This document shows positions 37,544 through 45,573 of a stretch of 55,228 bases of DNA, piece by piece (position 1 is the first letter of the stretch; each line of letters starts with the position of its first letter). Under the pieces are notes generated by a model. That model was not told where the DNA came from. It saw nothing but the letters and a program-made list of their open reading frames with translations, and ran no database searches. The stretch is taken from NCBI RefSeq assembly GCF_030270585.1, contig NZ_BSYI01000035.1:1-55228 (forward strand). The letters run 5' to 3'. This DNA comes from Paralimibaculum aggregatum (GTDB lineage Bacteria; Pseudomonadota; Alphaproteobacteria; Rhodobacterales; Rhodobacteraceae). The translations under genes were made by a program, and so were the position numbers.

Positions 37544-39190
37544 ATGACGGAGAAGAAGGAAATCCTGCTCAAGATCCGCGACCTCAGGATCGAGGGCTAT
37601 TCCGACGAGAAGTGGATCGAGATCGTCCACGGCGTCGATCTCACGCTCCGCCGCGGCGAGGTGATGGGGCTGATCGGCGAGAGCGGCGCCGGCAAGTCGA
37701 CCATCGGGCTCGCCGCCATGGGCTTCGCGCGGGATGGCTGCCGGATCTCCGGCGGCTCGGTGGAGTTCGACGGGCTCGAGCTCACCACCACCGCGGAGGA
37801 GGACCTGCGGGCGCTGCGCGGCAACCGCATCGCCTATGTGGCGCAGTCGGCCGCCGCCTCGTTCAACCCGGCGCACAAGCTGATCGACCAGCACACCGAG
37901 GCGCCGGTGTATTACCGCATCAGGAAGCGGATGGAGGCGCAGGAAGACGCGATGGAGCTCTATGAGCGCCTGCGCCTTCCCAACCCGCGCGAGATCGGCT
38001 TCCGCTATCCGCACCAGGTCTCGGGCGGGCAGCTGCAGCGCGCGATGACGGCGATGGCGATGGCCTGCCGGCCGGATCTCATCATCTTCGACGAGCCGAC
38101 CACGGCGCTCGACGTCACCACCCAGATCGAGGTGCTGGCGGCGATCCGCGACATCGTCGACCAGTTCAACACGGCGGCGATCTACATCACCCACGACCTC
38201 GCGGTGGTGGCGCAGATGGCCGACACCATCAAGGTGCTGCTCAAGGGCAACGAGGTGGAGGAGGCGCCCACCGCCGAGATGCTGGAGAACCCCAAGGAGG
38301 AGTACACCAAGAGCCTCTGGGCGGTGCGCAGCTTCAAGCGGCCGCAGAAGCCGCGCCCGACCAGCGAGGAGCCGGTGGTCTCGGTGCAGAACGTCGATGC
38401 CGCCTATGGCCCGGTGAAGGTGCTCGACGACGTCTCCTTCGACGTCTATTCCGGCATGACCGTGGCGGTGGTGGGCGAGTCCGGCTCCGGCAAGTCGACC
38501 ACGGCGCGGGTCATCACCGGGCTGCTGCCGCCGACCACGGGCCGCGTGCTGTTCAAGGGCGAGGAGCTGCCGCCGAACTATCGCAGCCGCACCAAGGACC
38601 AGCTCCGCCAGGCCCAGATGATCTACCAGATGGCCGACACGGCGCTGAACCCCAAGGTGCAGATCCACGAGATCATCGGCCGCCCGGCGCAGTTCTACGG
38701 CGGGCTGAAGGGCGCCGCGCTGAAGAGCCGGATCGACGAGCTGCTCGACCTGATCGAGCTCGAGCCGGCGAAGTATTTCCACCGCTATCCGCCGGAGCTC
38801 TCGGGCGGGCAGAAGCAGCGCATCGGCATCGCCCGGGCGCTGGCGGCGGAGCCGACCTTCATCATCTGCGACGAGGTGACCAGCGCCCTCGACCAGCTGG
38901 TGGCGGAGGGCATCCTCAAGCTGCTCGACCGGCTGCAGAAGGAGCTCAACCTCGCCTACATGTTCATCACCCACGATCTCGCCACGGTGCGCTCGATCGC
39001 CGACGAGGTGGTGGTGATGAAGCAGGGCAAGGTGGTGGAGCAGGGGCCGAAGGACGTGATGTTCACCCCGCCGCACCACCCCTATACCGACCTGCTGCTC
39101 TCCTCGGTGCCGGAGATGGACCCGAACTGGCTCACCACGCTGCTCGAGGAGCGGGGGGTGGACAATATCGGCGAGGCGGCCGATAAGTAG
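37544..39190 (+). CDS. Fused double ATPase of dipeptide-type ABC transporter (DppD-DppF)
   Basis: A 548-residue protein with two complete ABC ATPase halves. Half one (about 1-265): Walker [10 protein letters not shown], signature [10 protein letters not shown], Walker [13 protein letters not shown]. Half two (about 275-548): GESGSGKST, signature [10 protein letters not shown], Walker [13 protein letters not shown]. In many systems these are separate DppD and DppF proteins; the fusion is common in alphaproteobacteria. It powers the importer made by the three genes upstream. The ATG at 37544 has AAGGAG 9 bases upstream. Confidence 0.94.
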   Translation: MTEKKEILLKIRDLRIEGYSDEKWIEIVHGVDLTLRRGEVMGLIGESGAGKSTIGLAAMGFARDGCRISGGSVEFDGLELTTTAEEDLRALRGNRIAYVAQSAAASFNPAHKLIDQHTEAPVYYRIRKRMEAQEDAMELYERLRLPNPREIGFRYPHQVSGGQLQRAMTAMAMACRPDLIIFDEPTTALDVTTQIEVLAAIRDIVDQFNTAAIYITHDLAVVAQMADTIKVLLKGNEVEEAPTAEMLENPKEEYTKSLWAVRSFKRPQKPRPTSEEPVVSVQNVDAAYGPVKVLDDVSFDVYSGMTVAVVGESGSGKSTTARVITGLLPPTTGRVLFKGEELPPNYRSRTKDQLRQAQMIYQMADTALNPKVQIHEIIGRPAQFYGGLKGAALKSRIDELLDLIELEPAKYFHRYPPELSGGQKQRIGIARALAAEPTFIICDEVTSALDQLVAEGILKLLDRLQKELNLAYMFITHDLATVRSIADEVVVMKQGKVVEQGPKDVMFTPPHHPYTDLLLSSVPEMDPNWLTTLLEERGVDNIGEAADK

Positions 39191-39199
39191 CGCCCGCCG

Positions 39200-39221
39200 C
39201 GCGGCGGGACCTCCCGCCGCG
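39200..39221 (+). terminator. Hairpin after ABC transporter operon
   Basis: CGCGGCGGG (39200-39208) pairs perfectly with CCCGCCGCG (39213-39221) around a 4-base loop, 9 bases after the ATPase stop. No T-run is present. The rest of the space to 39488 holds a second, imperfect hairpin (39307-39330) flanked by direct repeats TCATGCG (39295-39301, 39340-39346) and a promoter candidate. Confidence 0.5.
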
Positions 39222-39354
39222 CCCTCCGCTGCCCCGGCACCGGCGCCCAGGCGCCCCCGCATGGCGGCGGCAGGTTGAGAATTCCCTGCGCGCGTCATGC
39301 GTTTTTCGCCCGGGTGGTATGCACCGGGCGCAGGGCGATTCATGCGCCTTTTGC

Positions 39355-39382
39355 TTGATCGCGGGCGCCCAGCTGCTACATG
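39355..39382 (+). promoter_or_regulatory. Predicted promoter of the 38-codon ORF
   Basis: TTGATC (39355-39360) preceded by C, and TACATG (39377-39382), 16 bases apart, give a CTTGA-type promoter. The transcript would have a leader of about 100 bases before the small ORF at 39489. Confidence 0.35.
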
Positions 39383-39488
39383 CGGACCATCGACATCAAC
39401 CCCGGGCCGGCGCCTCCGTGCCGGCATGACAAGGGCGAGATCGGCCACCGCAGGAGGCGACTGGAGAGTCGCAGCATAGGAGCGTGCC

Positions 39489-39605
39489 ATGAACCGCGAC
39501 CAGTGGATCCGGGAACACCGCCTGCAGGCTTCGACCTGGCACGGGCTGGCTCTTGTCTATGGGTTGATCGTGCTCACCATGCTCGGGGCCTACTCGATGA
39601 TGTGA
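39489..39605 (+). CDS. 38-residue single-helix membrane protein
   Basis: A short ORF in a long gap, flanked by its own hairpin downstream and a promoter candidate upstream. ATAGGAGCG lies 6 bases before the ATG. The peptide begins MNRDQWIREHRLQASTW, polar and charged, then has one membrane helix (HGLALVYGLIVLTMLGAY) and ends SMM. Such an amphipathic start plus one helix is typical of small regulatory or accessory membrane proteins. I do not recognise the family. It is convergent with preA and not overlapped by another gene. Confidence 0.55.
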   Translation: MNRDQWIREHRLQASTWHGLALVYGLIVLTMLGAYSMM

Positions 39606-39656
39606 GCCGGGCCGCGCCGCGCGCGACCCAGCCCCTCTCCATCGCCGCAATGGAAC

Positions 39657-39679
39657 GGCGCGGCGTCCGCCGCCGCGCC
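39657..39679. terminator. Bidirectional hairpin between small ORF and preA
   Basis: GGCGCGGCG (39657-39665) and CGCCGCGCC (39671-39679) form a perfect 9-bp stem with a 5-base loop between the convergent small ORF and preA, 6 bases from the preA stop. No T-run follows on either strand. Confidence 0.45.
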
Positions 39680-39685
39680 CCGCCC

Positions 39686-40987
39686 TCATTCCGCCGCCAC
39701 CCGGCCGGGATTGTTGGGATGCGTGGTCCAGTCGCCATGCTCCGCCGGCACCGTGCGCCCGGTGCGCGGATCGGTGGCGCCGGGGGCCAGCCGCTCCATG
39801 GTGATGCAGTTCTCCACCGGGCAGACATTGACGCAGAGATTGCAGGCGACGCATTCCTCGTCGATCACCTCGAACACCCGGCCCGGCTTGATCGCGATCG
39901 CCTGGTGGCTGGTGTCCTCGCAGGCGGCAAAGCAGCGCCCGCACTTGATGCAGGCCTCCTGGTCGATGCGCGCCTTGGTCACGAAGTTGAGGTTGAGGTG
40001 CTGCCAGTCGGTCACGTTGGGCACCGCGCGGCCGGTGATCGCGGCGAGATCGGCATGGCCCTTCTCCGCCATCCAGGCCTCGAGCCCGGCGGCCATCTCC
40101 TGCACCACCCGGAAGCCATAGGTCATCGCCGCGGTGCAGACCTGCACGTTGCCGGCGCCGAGCGCCATGAACTCGGCCGCGTCGCGCCAGGTTGTGATGC
40201 CGCCGATGCCGGAGATCGGCAGCCCGGCGCAGTCCGGGTCGCGGGCGATCTCGGCCACCATGTTGAGCGCGATCGGCTTCACCGCCGGGCCGCAATAGCC
40301 GCCATGCGAGCCCTTGCCGTCGATGCTCGGCTCCGGGCTGAAGCTGTCGAGATCGACGCTGGTGATCGAGGAGACGGTGTTGATCAGGCTCACCGCATCG
40401 GCGCCGCCCTTCTTCGCCGCCCGCGCCGGGTAGCGGATATCGGTGATGTTCGGGGTCAGCTTGACGATCACCGGCATCCGGGTGTTCGCCTTGCACCAGC
40501 GCGTGACCATCTCGATATAGTCCGGCACCTGGCCGACGGCGGAGCCCATGCCGCGCTCGCTCATCCCGTGCGGGCAGCCGAAGTTGAGCTCGACCCCGTC
40601 GGCGCCGGTGTCCTCGACCTCGGCGAGGATGCCGCGCCAGCTCTCCTCGTCGCAGGGCACCATCAGCGATACCACCATGGCGCGGTCCGGCCAGTCGCGC
40701 TTGACCTGCTTGATCTCGGCGAGGTTCACCGCCAGCGGCCGGTCGGTGATCAGCTCGATGTTGTTCATCCCGAGCACGCGGCGGTCGGCGCCATAGACGA
40801 CGCCGTAGCGCGGGCCGTTGACGTTGACGATATGCGGGTCGAGCCCGAGGGTCTTCCAGACCACCCCGCCCCAGCCGGCGCGGAAGGCGCGCTCCACGTT
40901 GTAGGCCTTGTCGGTGGGCGGGGCGGAGGCGAGCCAGAACGGGTTGGGGCTGCGGATCCCGATGAAGTCGCTGCGGATATCGGCCAT
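39686..40987 (-). CDS. preA: Dihydropyrimidine dehydrogenase catalytic subunit PreA
   Basis: A 433-residue enzyme reducing uracil and thymine to the 5,6-dihydro forms, first step of reductive pyrimidine breakdown. An FMN-binding TIM barrel (about 1-320) contains NFGCPHGMSERGMGSAVGQ with the catalytic cysteine region, and SGIGGITTWRDAAEFMALGA for phosphate binding. The C-terminal ferredoxin domain holds two [4Fe-4S] motifs, CIKCGRCFAAC and CVACNLCVNVCP. Electrons come from PreT. AAGGAGCCGAGAG precedes the ATG. In most genomes preA directly follows preT; here two other genes lie between. Confidence 0.96.
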   Translation of the reverse strand: MADIRSDFIGIRSPNPFWLASAPPTDKAYNVERAFRAGWGGVVWKTLGLDPHIVNVNGPRYGVVYGADRRVLGMNNIELITDRPLAVNLAEIKQVKRDWPDRAMVVSLMVPCDEESWRGILAEVEDTGADGVELNFGCPHGMSERGMGSAVGQVPDYIEMVTRWCKANTRMPVIVKLTPNITDIRYPARAAKKGGADAVSLINTVSSITSVDLDSFSPEPSIDGKGSHGGYCGPAVKPIALNMVAEIARDPDCAGLPISGIGGITTWRDAAEFMALGAGNVQVCTAAMTYGFRVVQEMAAGLEAWMAEKGHADLAAITGRAVPNVTDWQHLNLNFVTKARIDQEACIKCGRCFAACEDTSHQAIAIKPGRVFEVIDEECVACNLCVNVCPVENCITMERLAPGATDPRTGRTVPAEHGDWTTHPNNPGRVAAE

Positions 40988-41067
40988 CTCTCGGCTCCTT
41001 CGCATGAACGCTGCGGTCAGGTCCGGCCGGGCGGGGGCCCGGCGCGGGGCGGTCGGGTCGGGCGGGC

Positions 41068-41589
41068 TCAGCCCGGCGGCTTCAGCCAGCGCCCGCCGCC
41101 GCCGGCGGTTCCGGGGCTCTCTCCGGCGCGTTGCCCGGTGCTCTGGCCGGCGCTCTGGCCGGCGCTGCTGCCGGGCGGGCGCAGGCGCCGGCCCGGGCTG
41201 TCGAGCGCCGGCGCCGGGGGCAGCGCCTCGGGCGCCGGCAGGCCGCCCGCCCCGGCCCCGGCATCGGGGTTCATCGCGGCGAGCTGGCGCACCATGTCGG
41301 TGAGCTGCGCGCAGGGGGTGCTCTCGGGCATCCGGCGGCAGATCGTGCGGGTGCGGTCGATCGCGTCCATCAGGCAGCTGTTGTCGCGGTGGCAGGGGGC
41401 GCTCTCCGGCACGCTGCGGGCCATCTCCTCGCAGACCCCCGGCTGCCCGGCGCAGAGCCGCGCCAGCGCCGCCTTGGCCCGCGTCACCTCGCCGGCGCTC
41501 GGGCCGGCGGCGGCGGCGGCGCCGGCGACCAGCGCCGCGGCAAGCGCCCCTCCGAGCCTCCATCCGGCAGTCGCGGCGATCGGTGCCAT
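41068..41589 (-). CDS. Exported cysteine-rich protein of unknown function
   Basis: A 173-residue protein with a signal peptide (ALAAALVAGAAAAAGPS) and a mature part of about 70 residues with six cysteines spaced in two similar CX(n)C blocks (LCAGQPGVCEEM, PCHRDNSCLMD, ICRRMPESTPCAQL), likely disulfide-bonded in the periplasm. The remaining 70 residues are Gly/Pro/Ser-rich and of low complexity with QSAGQS-type repeats. A strong GAGGAGAGGGAG ribosome site supports expression. It stands between the methyltransferase and preA on the same strand. I do not recognise a family. Confidence 0.65.
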   Translation of the reverse strand: MAPIAATAGWRLGGALAAALVAGAAAAAGPSAGEVTRAKAALARLCAGQPGVCEEMARSVPESAPCHRDNSCLMDAIDRTRTICRRMPESTPCAQLTDMVRQLAAMNPDAGAGAGGLPAPEALPPAPALDSPGRRLRPPGSSAGQSAGQSTGQRAGESPGTAGGGGRWLKPPG

Positions 41590-41601
41590 CTCTCCCTCTC
41601 C

Positions 41602-42432
41602 TCAGGGCTTGCGGAACAGCATCTCGACCGGCGCGATCCGCCCGGCCTCGATATTGGCGATCATGTTGGCGATCTTCTGCCCGGCGGTCTCGCCCATCAG
41701 CAGATGGATGCCGAGCGGCGGCGGCCCGGTCTCGGCGATCCGGGTGCGCAGCCGGGCGAAGAAGTCGAGCGCGTCGTCGCGCCGGTCGTGCTCGGCCTCG
41801 AGGGCGAGCCCGGCGGCGGCGGCGGCGGCGCGGTAGGCCTCCGGCGCCGCGATGAAGCTGCTCTCGGCCGCGGCGGCCCAGGGCACCGGATAGGCGATCT
41901 GCCCGGCGCCGACGGCCATCACGTCATAGACCGCGAAGCGCCCGCCCGGGCGCAGCACCCGCGCCGCCTCGGCGAAGAGCCCGGGCTTGTCCGGCACGTT
42001 CATGCCGACATGGAACAGCAGCGCGAGATCATGGCTGGCATCCGCCGCCGGCAGGGCGCGCGCGCTGCCGACCGCGAAGCGGCAGGCCGCGTCGAGCCCG
42101 ACCCGCCGGGTCAGCGCCGCCGCGGTGGCGACGAATTCCGGCGTCAGGTCGACCCCCAGCACCCGGCAGCCGTGCCGGCCGGCCAGATGGCGCGCGGTGC
42201 CGCCGATGCCGCAGCCGATGTCGAGCGCCTCCGCGCCGGCGGCGATGTCGAGCCCGCCGAGCACCGCGCGCGTCGCCTCGGCGCCGCCGATGTGGAACTC
42301 GTCGACCGGCTTCAGGTCCTCCGGCGTCGGCGCCGCGGGGTCGGCCCCGGCGGCGGCCAGCCCGGCCTCGATCCGCGCCAGCAGGCCGGAGGCGCCGTAA
42401 TGGCGGGCGACGGTCTCCTCGATCTCGGTCAT
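41602..42432 (-). CDS. Class I SAM-dependent methyltransferase
   Basis: A 276-residue methyltransferase of the Rossmann type. Motif I is ALDIGCGIGGTARHLA, followed by CRVLGVDLTPEFV (acidic residue for the SAM ribose), and LALLFHVGMNVPDK plus VLRPGGRFAVYDVM as later motifs. The layout is that of small-molecule N- or C-methyltransferases such as sarcosine/dimethylglycine or tocopherol types; the C-terminal half is not diagnostic. It lies 12 bases upstream of the cysteine-rich protein gene and between preT and preA, an unusual place for such an enzyme. Substrate unknown. Confidence 0.85.
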   Translation of the reverse strand: MTEIEETVARHYGASGLLARIEAGLAAAGADPAAPTPEDLKPVDEFHIGGAEATRAVLGGLDIAAGAEALDIGCGIGGTARHLAGRHGCRVLGVDLTPEFVATAAALTRRVGLDAACRFAVGSARALPAADASHDLALLFHVGMNVPDKPGLFAEAARVLRPGGRFAVYDVMAVGAGQIAYPVPWAAAAESSFIAAPEAYRAAAAAAGLALEAEHDRRDDALDFFARLRTRIAETGPPPLGIHLLMGETAGQKIANMIANIEAGRIAPVEMLFRKP

Positions 42433-42452
42433 CGGCGATCCTCCCTGGATCC

Positions 42453-42519
42453 CCCGGTGCGGCCCCGGTGCGGCCCGGGCACGGCCCCGGCGGGCGCCCC
42501 GGTTCGGCCCCGGTGCGGC
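42453..42519. repeat. Degenerate 11-bp tandem repeat between preT and methyltransferase
   Basis: Six consecutive units near CCCGGTGCGGC: exact copies at 42453-42463, 42464-42474 and 42509-42519, with diverged copies of 11-12 bases in between. It occupies most of the 102-base gap in the preT transcript. Confidence 0.6.
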
Positions 42520-42534
42520 CGCATCGGGCGCCGG

Positions 42535-43926
42535 TCAGTCCCCCGTCAGGCTGCGATGGATCGACATCGCGGCGTCGCGCCCCTCGGCGACCGCGGTGAC
42601 GGTGAGGTCGTCGCCCCCCGCCGCGCAGTCGCCCGCCGCCCAGACGCCGGGGCGCGAGCTCCGGCCCTCGGCATCCACCGCGATCTTGCCGCGCTCCAGC
42701 GCGATGCCCTCGGGCGCGCCCTCGAGCACCTGGCCGATCGCGGTGAAGAGCTGGTCGGCGGGCAGCCGGAAGGTCTCCCCGGTGCCCTCGAGCCCGGCGT
42801 CGCCGGCGCGGGTGTACTCGAACTCGACCTCGCGCAGCGCGCCCTCGCCGAGCGCCGCCACCGGCCGCGCCCAGAAGCGGAAGGCGACGCCGGCCGCCGC
42901 CGCATGGTCCTGCTCGACCCGCGAGGCCGGCATCGAGCCGCGCCCGCGGCGGTAGACGATGGTCACGGTCTCCGCGCCGAGCAGCTTCGACTGCACCGCG
43001 GCGTCGATCGCGGTCATGCCGCCGCCGACCACCACCACGTTGCGCCCCACCGGCAGCGCCGAGAGATCGGCCGCCTGGCGCAGCTCGGCGATGAACGCGG
43101 TGGCGGGGCGCGCGCCGGGCAGCTCCTCGCCGGCGGCGCCGAGCGCGTTGACCCCGGCGAGCCCCATCGCCAGCAGCACCGCGTCATGCCCGGCCGCCAG
43201 CGCGTCCAGCGTCAGCTCCGCCCCGAGCCGGCCGTGCCGGATCGTGATGCCGCCGATGCCGAGCAGCCAGTCGACCTCGCGGCCGGCGAAGCCGCCCACC
43301 GCCTTGTAGGCGGCGATGCCGTACTCGTTGAGCCCGCCGGGCTTCTCGCGGGCGTCGTAGACGGTCACGCCATGCCCGAGCATCGCCAGCCGGTGCGCCG
43401 CGGCGAGCCCCGCCGGCCCGGCGCCGACCACCGCGATGCGCCGGCCGGTCTCGGCGGCGCGGGCGAAGGGATGCGCCCCGGTGGCCATCTGCGCATCGGT
43501 GGCGAAGCGCTGCAGGCGGCCGATCTCCACCGGCTTGCCCTCGGCGGTCTCGCGCACGCAGGCCTCCTCGCAGAGCGTCTCGGTGGGGCAGACCCGGGCG
43601 CAGATGCCGCCGAGGATGTTGGCCTCGAAGATCGTCCGCGCCGCCTCCACCGGGCGCTCGGCGGCGATCTGGCGGATGAACATCGGGATGTCGATGCCGG
43701 TCGGGCAGGCGGTGACGCAGGGCGCGTCGTGGCAGAAATAGCAGCGGTCGGCGGCGACCAGCGCCTCATGCGCCGAGAGCGGCGGGTGCAGGTCGGCGAA
43801 GTTGCCGGCCAGGCGCTCCGGCGGCAGGCGCCCCGGCGCGATCCCGGGGGTGCGGGCGGCGCCCGAGCTGTCGGGATGGCTGGCGGCGGCGGTTTCGGCG
43901 GGCTTGGCTGTCTGGCTGGCGGTCAT
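42535..43926 (-). CDS. preT: NAD-dependent dihydropyrimidine dehydrogenase subunit PreT
   Basis: A 463-residue flavoprotein that passes NAD(P)H electrons to PreA. The N-terminal Fe-S domain has CYFCHDAPCVTACPTG and CARVCPTETLCEEAC; FAD binding uses IAVVGAGPAGLAAAHRLA and NAD(P) binding NVVVVGGGMTAIDAAV, the order seen in glutamate synthase small subunit-like proteins. The first 45 residues are low complexity. It heads the minus-strand unit preT - methyltransferase - Cys-rich protein - preA and is divergent from the amidohydrolase gene, so both pyrimidine units share a 184-base control region. Confidence 0.95.
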   Translation of the reverse strand: MTASQTAKPAETAAASHPDSSGAARTPGIAPGRLPPERLAGNFADLHPPLSAHEALVAADRCYFCHDAPCVTACPTGIDIPMFIRQIAAERPVEAARTIFEANILGGICARVCPTETLCEEACVRETAEGKPVEIGRLQRFATDAQMATGAHPFARAAETGRRIAVVGAGPAGLAAAHRLAMLGHGVTVYDAREKPGGLNEYGIAAYKAVGGFAGREVDWLLGIGGITIRHGRLGAELTLDALAAGHDAVLLAMGLAGVNALGAAGEELPGARPATAFIAELRQAADLSALPVGRNVVVVGGGMTAIDAAVQSKLLGAETVTIVYRRGRGSMPASRVEQDHAAAAGVAFRFWARPVAALGEGALREVEFEYTRAGDAGLEGTGETFRLPADQLFTAIGQVLEGAPEGIALERGKIAVDAEGRSSRPGVWAAGDCAAGGDDLTVTAVAEGRDAAMSIHRSLTGD

Positions 43927-44045
43927 CGGCGCGACATGGTCCCTGGCACGAGTGGCTCGGAGCCTGTCAGCCTGCCCAATGCGCCGCGCCAGATCAAAGG
44001 GAAAATGCCCGCGGCCGGGGCCGCGCCGGCGCCGGCGATTAGTCC

Positions 44046-44073
44046 TTGACCGCGAGGCCGCGGCGGCTAGCGT
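44046..44073 (+). promoter_or_regulatory. Predicted promoter of the N-carbamoyl amidohydrolase gene
   Basis: CTTGACC with TTGACC at 44046-44051 and TAGCGT at 44068-44073, 16 bases apart; the start site would be near 44080 with a 30-base leader carrying GGAGACAGCC before the ATG. Confidence 0.45.
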
Positions 44074-44110
44074 CGGGAAGACCCCACCCCCCGGAGCGCA
44101 GGAGACAGCC

Positions 44111-45358
44111 ATGGCCACAGGCGACAATCTGAAGATCAATGGCGAACGGCTGTGGGACAGCCTGATGCAGATGGCCAGGATCGGCCCGGGAATCGCCGGC
44201 GGCAACAACCGCCAGACCCTCACCGACGCCGATGCCGAAGGCCGCGCGCTGTTCAGAAAATGGTGCGAATCCGAGGGGTTGGAGATCGGGGTCGATCGCA
44301 TGGGCACGATGTTTGCGGCCCGGCCCGGCACCGATCCGGCGGCGCTTCCGGTCTATGTCGGCAGCCATCTCGACACCCAGCCGACGGGCGGCAAATACGA
44401 CGGCGTGCTCGGCGTGCTCGGCGGGCTGGAGATCATCCGCACGCTGAACGAGGCCGGGGTGAAGACCCGCCATCCGATCGTCGTGACCAACTGGACCAAC
44501 GAGGAGGGCACCCGCTTCGCGCCGCCGATGCTGGCCTCCGGCGTCTTCGCCGGGGTGCACGAGCTCGACTGGGCCTATGCCCTCGAGGATGCCGAGGGCA
44601 AGCGCTTCGGCGACGAGCTGGCCCGGATCGGCTGGCAGGGCGAGGAGGAGGTCGGCGCCCGCAGGATGCACGCCTTCTTCGAGCTGCATATCGAGCAGGG
44701 CCCGATCCTCGAGGCCGAGGGTGTGGATATCGGCGTGGTCACCCATGGCCAGGGCCTGCGCTGGATCGAGGTGACCGTCACCGGCAAGGAGAGCCATACC
44801 GGCTCGACGCCGATGCCGATGCGCCTCAATGCCGGCCGCGGCCTCGCGCAGATCACTGAACTTGTTCACGAAATCGCCATGAGCCGGCAGCCCGACGCGG
44901 TCGGCGCGATCGGCCATGTCGACGTCTATCCCAACTCGCGCAACATCATCCCGGGCCGCGTGGTGTTCACGGTGGATTTCCGCAGCCACCTGATCGACGT
45001 GCTCGAGGGCATGGTGGCGCGCTTCGCCGACGAGGCGCCGAAGCTGGCCGCGGGCCTCGGGCTCGGCTTCGAGAGCCGCGTGGTCGGCAGCTTCGATCCG
45101 CCGGCCTTCGACGAGGGCTGCGTCGGCGCGGTGCGCCGGGCGGCCGAGGCGATGGGCTATTCGCACCGCGACATCGTCAGCGGCGCCGGCCACGACGCCT
45201 GCTGGATCAACCGCGTCGCGCCGACCGCCATGGTGATGTGCCCCTGCGTCGACGGGCTGAGCCACAACGAGGCCGAGGAGATCACCCCGGACTGGGCCGA
45301 GAAGGGCGCCAACGTGCTGTTCCGCGCGGTGCTGGAAACCGCCGGGATCGCCGCGTGA
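44111..45358 (+). CDS. Zn-dependent N-carbamoyl-beta-alanine amidohydrolase (M20 family)
   Basis: A 415-residue metal-dependent amidase of the M20 hydantoinase/carbamoylase group. Metal ligands are in VGSHLDTQPTGGKYDG, NWTNEEGTRFAPP, FFELHIEQGPILE and GAGHDACWIN; a dimerisation domain lies between them. In this neighbourhood it is best read as beta-ureidopropionase, releasing beta-alanine (or beta-aminoisobutyrate), CO2 and ammonia as the last step of reductive pyrimidine breakdown. Allantoate amidohydrolase relatives look similar, but no purine genes are here. It is divergent from preT and precedes a lipoprotein and hydA. Confidence 0.9.
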   Translation: MATGDNLKINGERLWDSLMQMARIGPGIAGGNNRQTLTDADAEGRALFRKWCESEGLEIGVDRMGTMFAARPGTDPAALPVYVGSHLDTQPTGGKYDGVLGVLGGLEIIRTLNEAGVKTRHPIVVTNWTNEEGTRFAPPMLASGVFAGVHELDWAYALEDAEGKRFGDELARIGWQGEEEVGARRMHAFFELHIEQGPILEAEGVDIGVVTHGQGLRWIEVTVTGKESHTGSTPMPMRLNAGRGLAQITELVHEIAMSRQPDAVGAIGHVDVYPNSRNIIPGRVVFTVDFRSHLIDVLEGMVARFADEAPKLAAGLGLGFESRVVGSFDPPAFDEGCVGAVRRAAEAMGYSHRDIVSGAGHDACWINRVAPTAMVMCPCVDGLSHNEAEEITPDWAEKGANVLFRAVLETAGIAA

Positions 45359-45360
45359 GC

Positions 45361-45480
45361 GGTTCGCTTTCGGCGGAACCGGGGTTCGCGCGAACCGGCC
45401 GGAACAAGGTTCGCGCCGCCCCGCCGCGCCGGCCGGAAATGTACGGAAGGACGGGGTTCGGCCGGGAGGTTCGCGGGAAC
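45361..45480. repeat. Cluster of GGTTCGC motifs and nested palindromes
   Basis: GGTTCGC occurs at 45361, 45383, 45408 and 45468, with GGTTCGG at 45455. They form inverted repeats: GGTTC/GAACC (45361-45380), the perfect 14-base palindrome GGTTCGCGCGAACC (45383-45396) and GTTC-GCGG-GAAC (45469-45480). This fills the 215-base gap between the amidohydrolase and the lipoprotein gene; nothing else is recognisable there. Confidence 0.6.
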
Positions 45481-45573
45481 ACCGCATGAGGGCGGAGCGC
45501 GATGCGACCGGGCGCCGCCCGTGATCCGCGGCCGCGCCCGGGAGCGGGCCGAGACCGGCCCAGGGAGGAGAGC

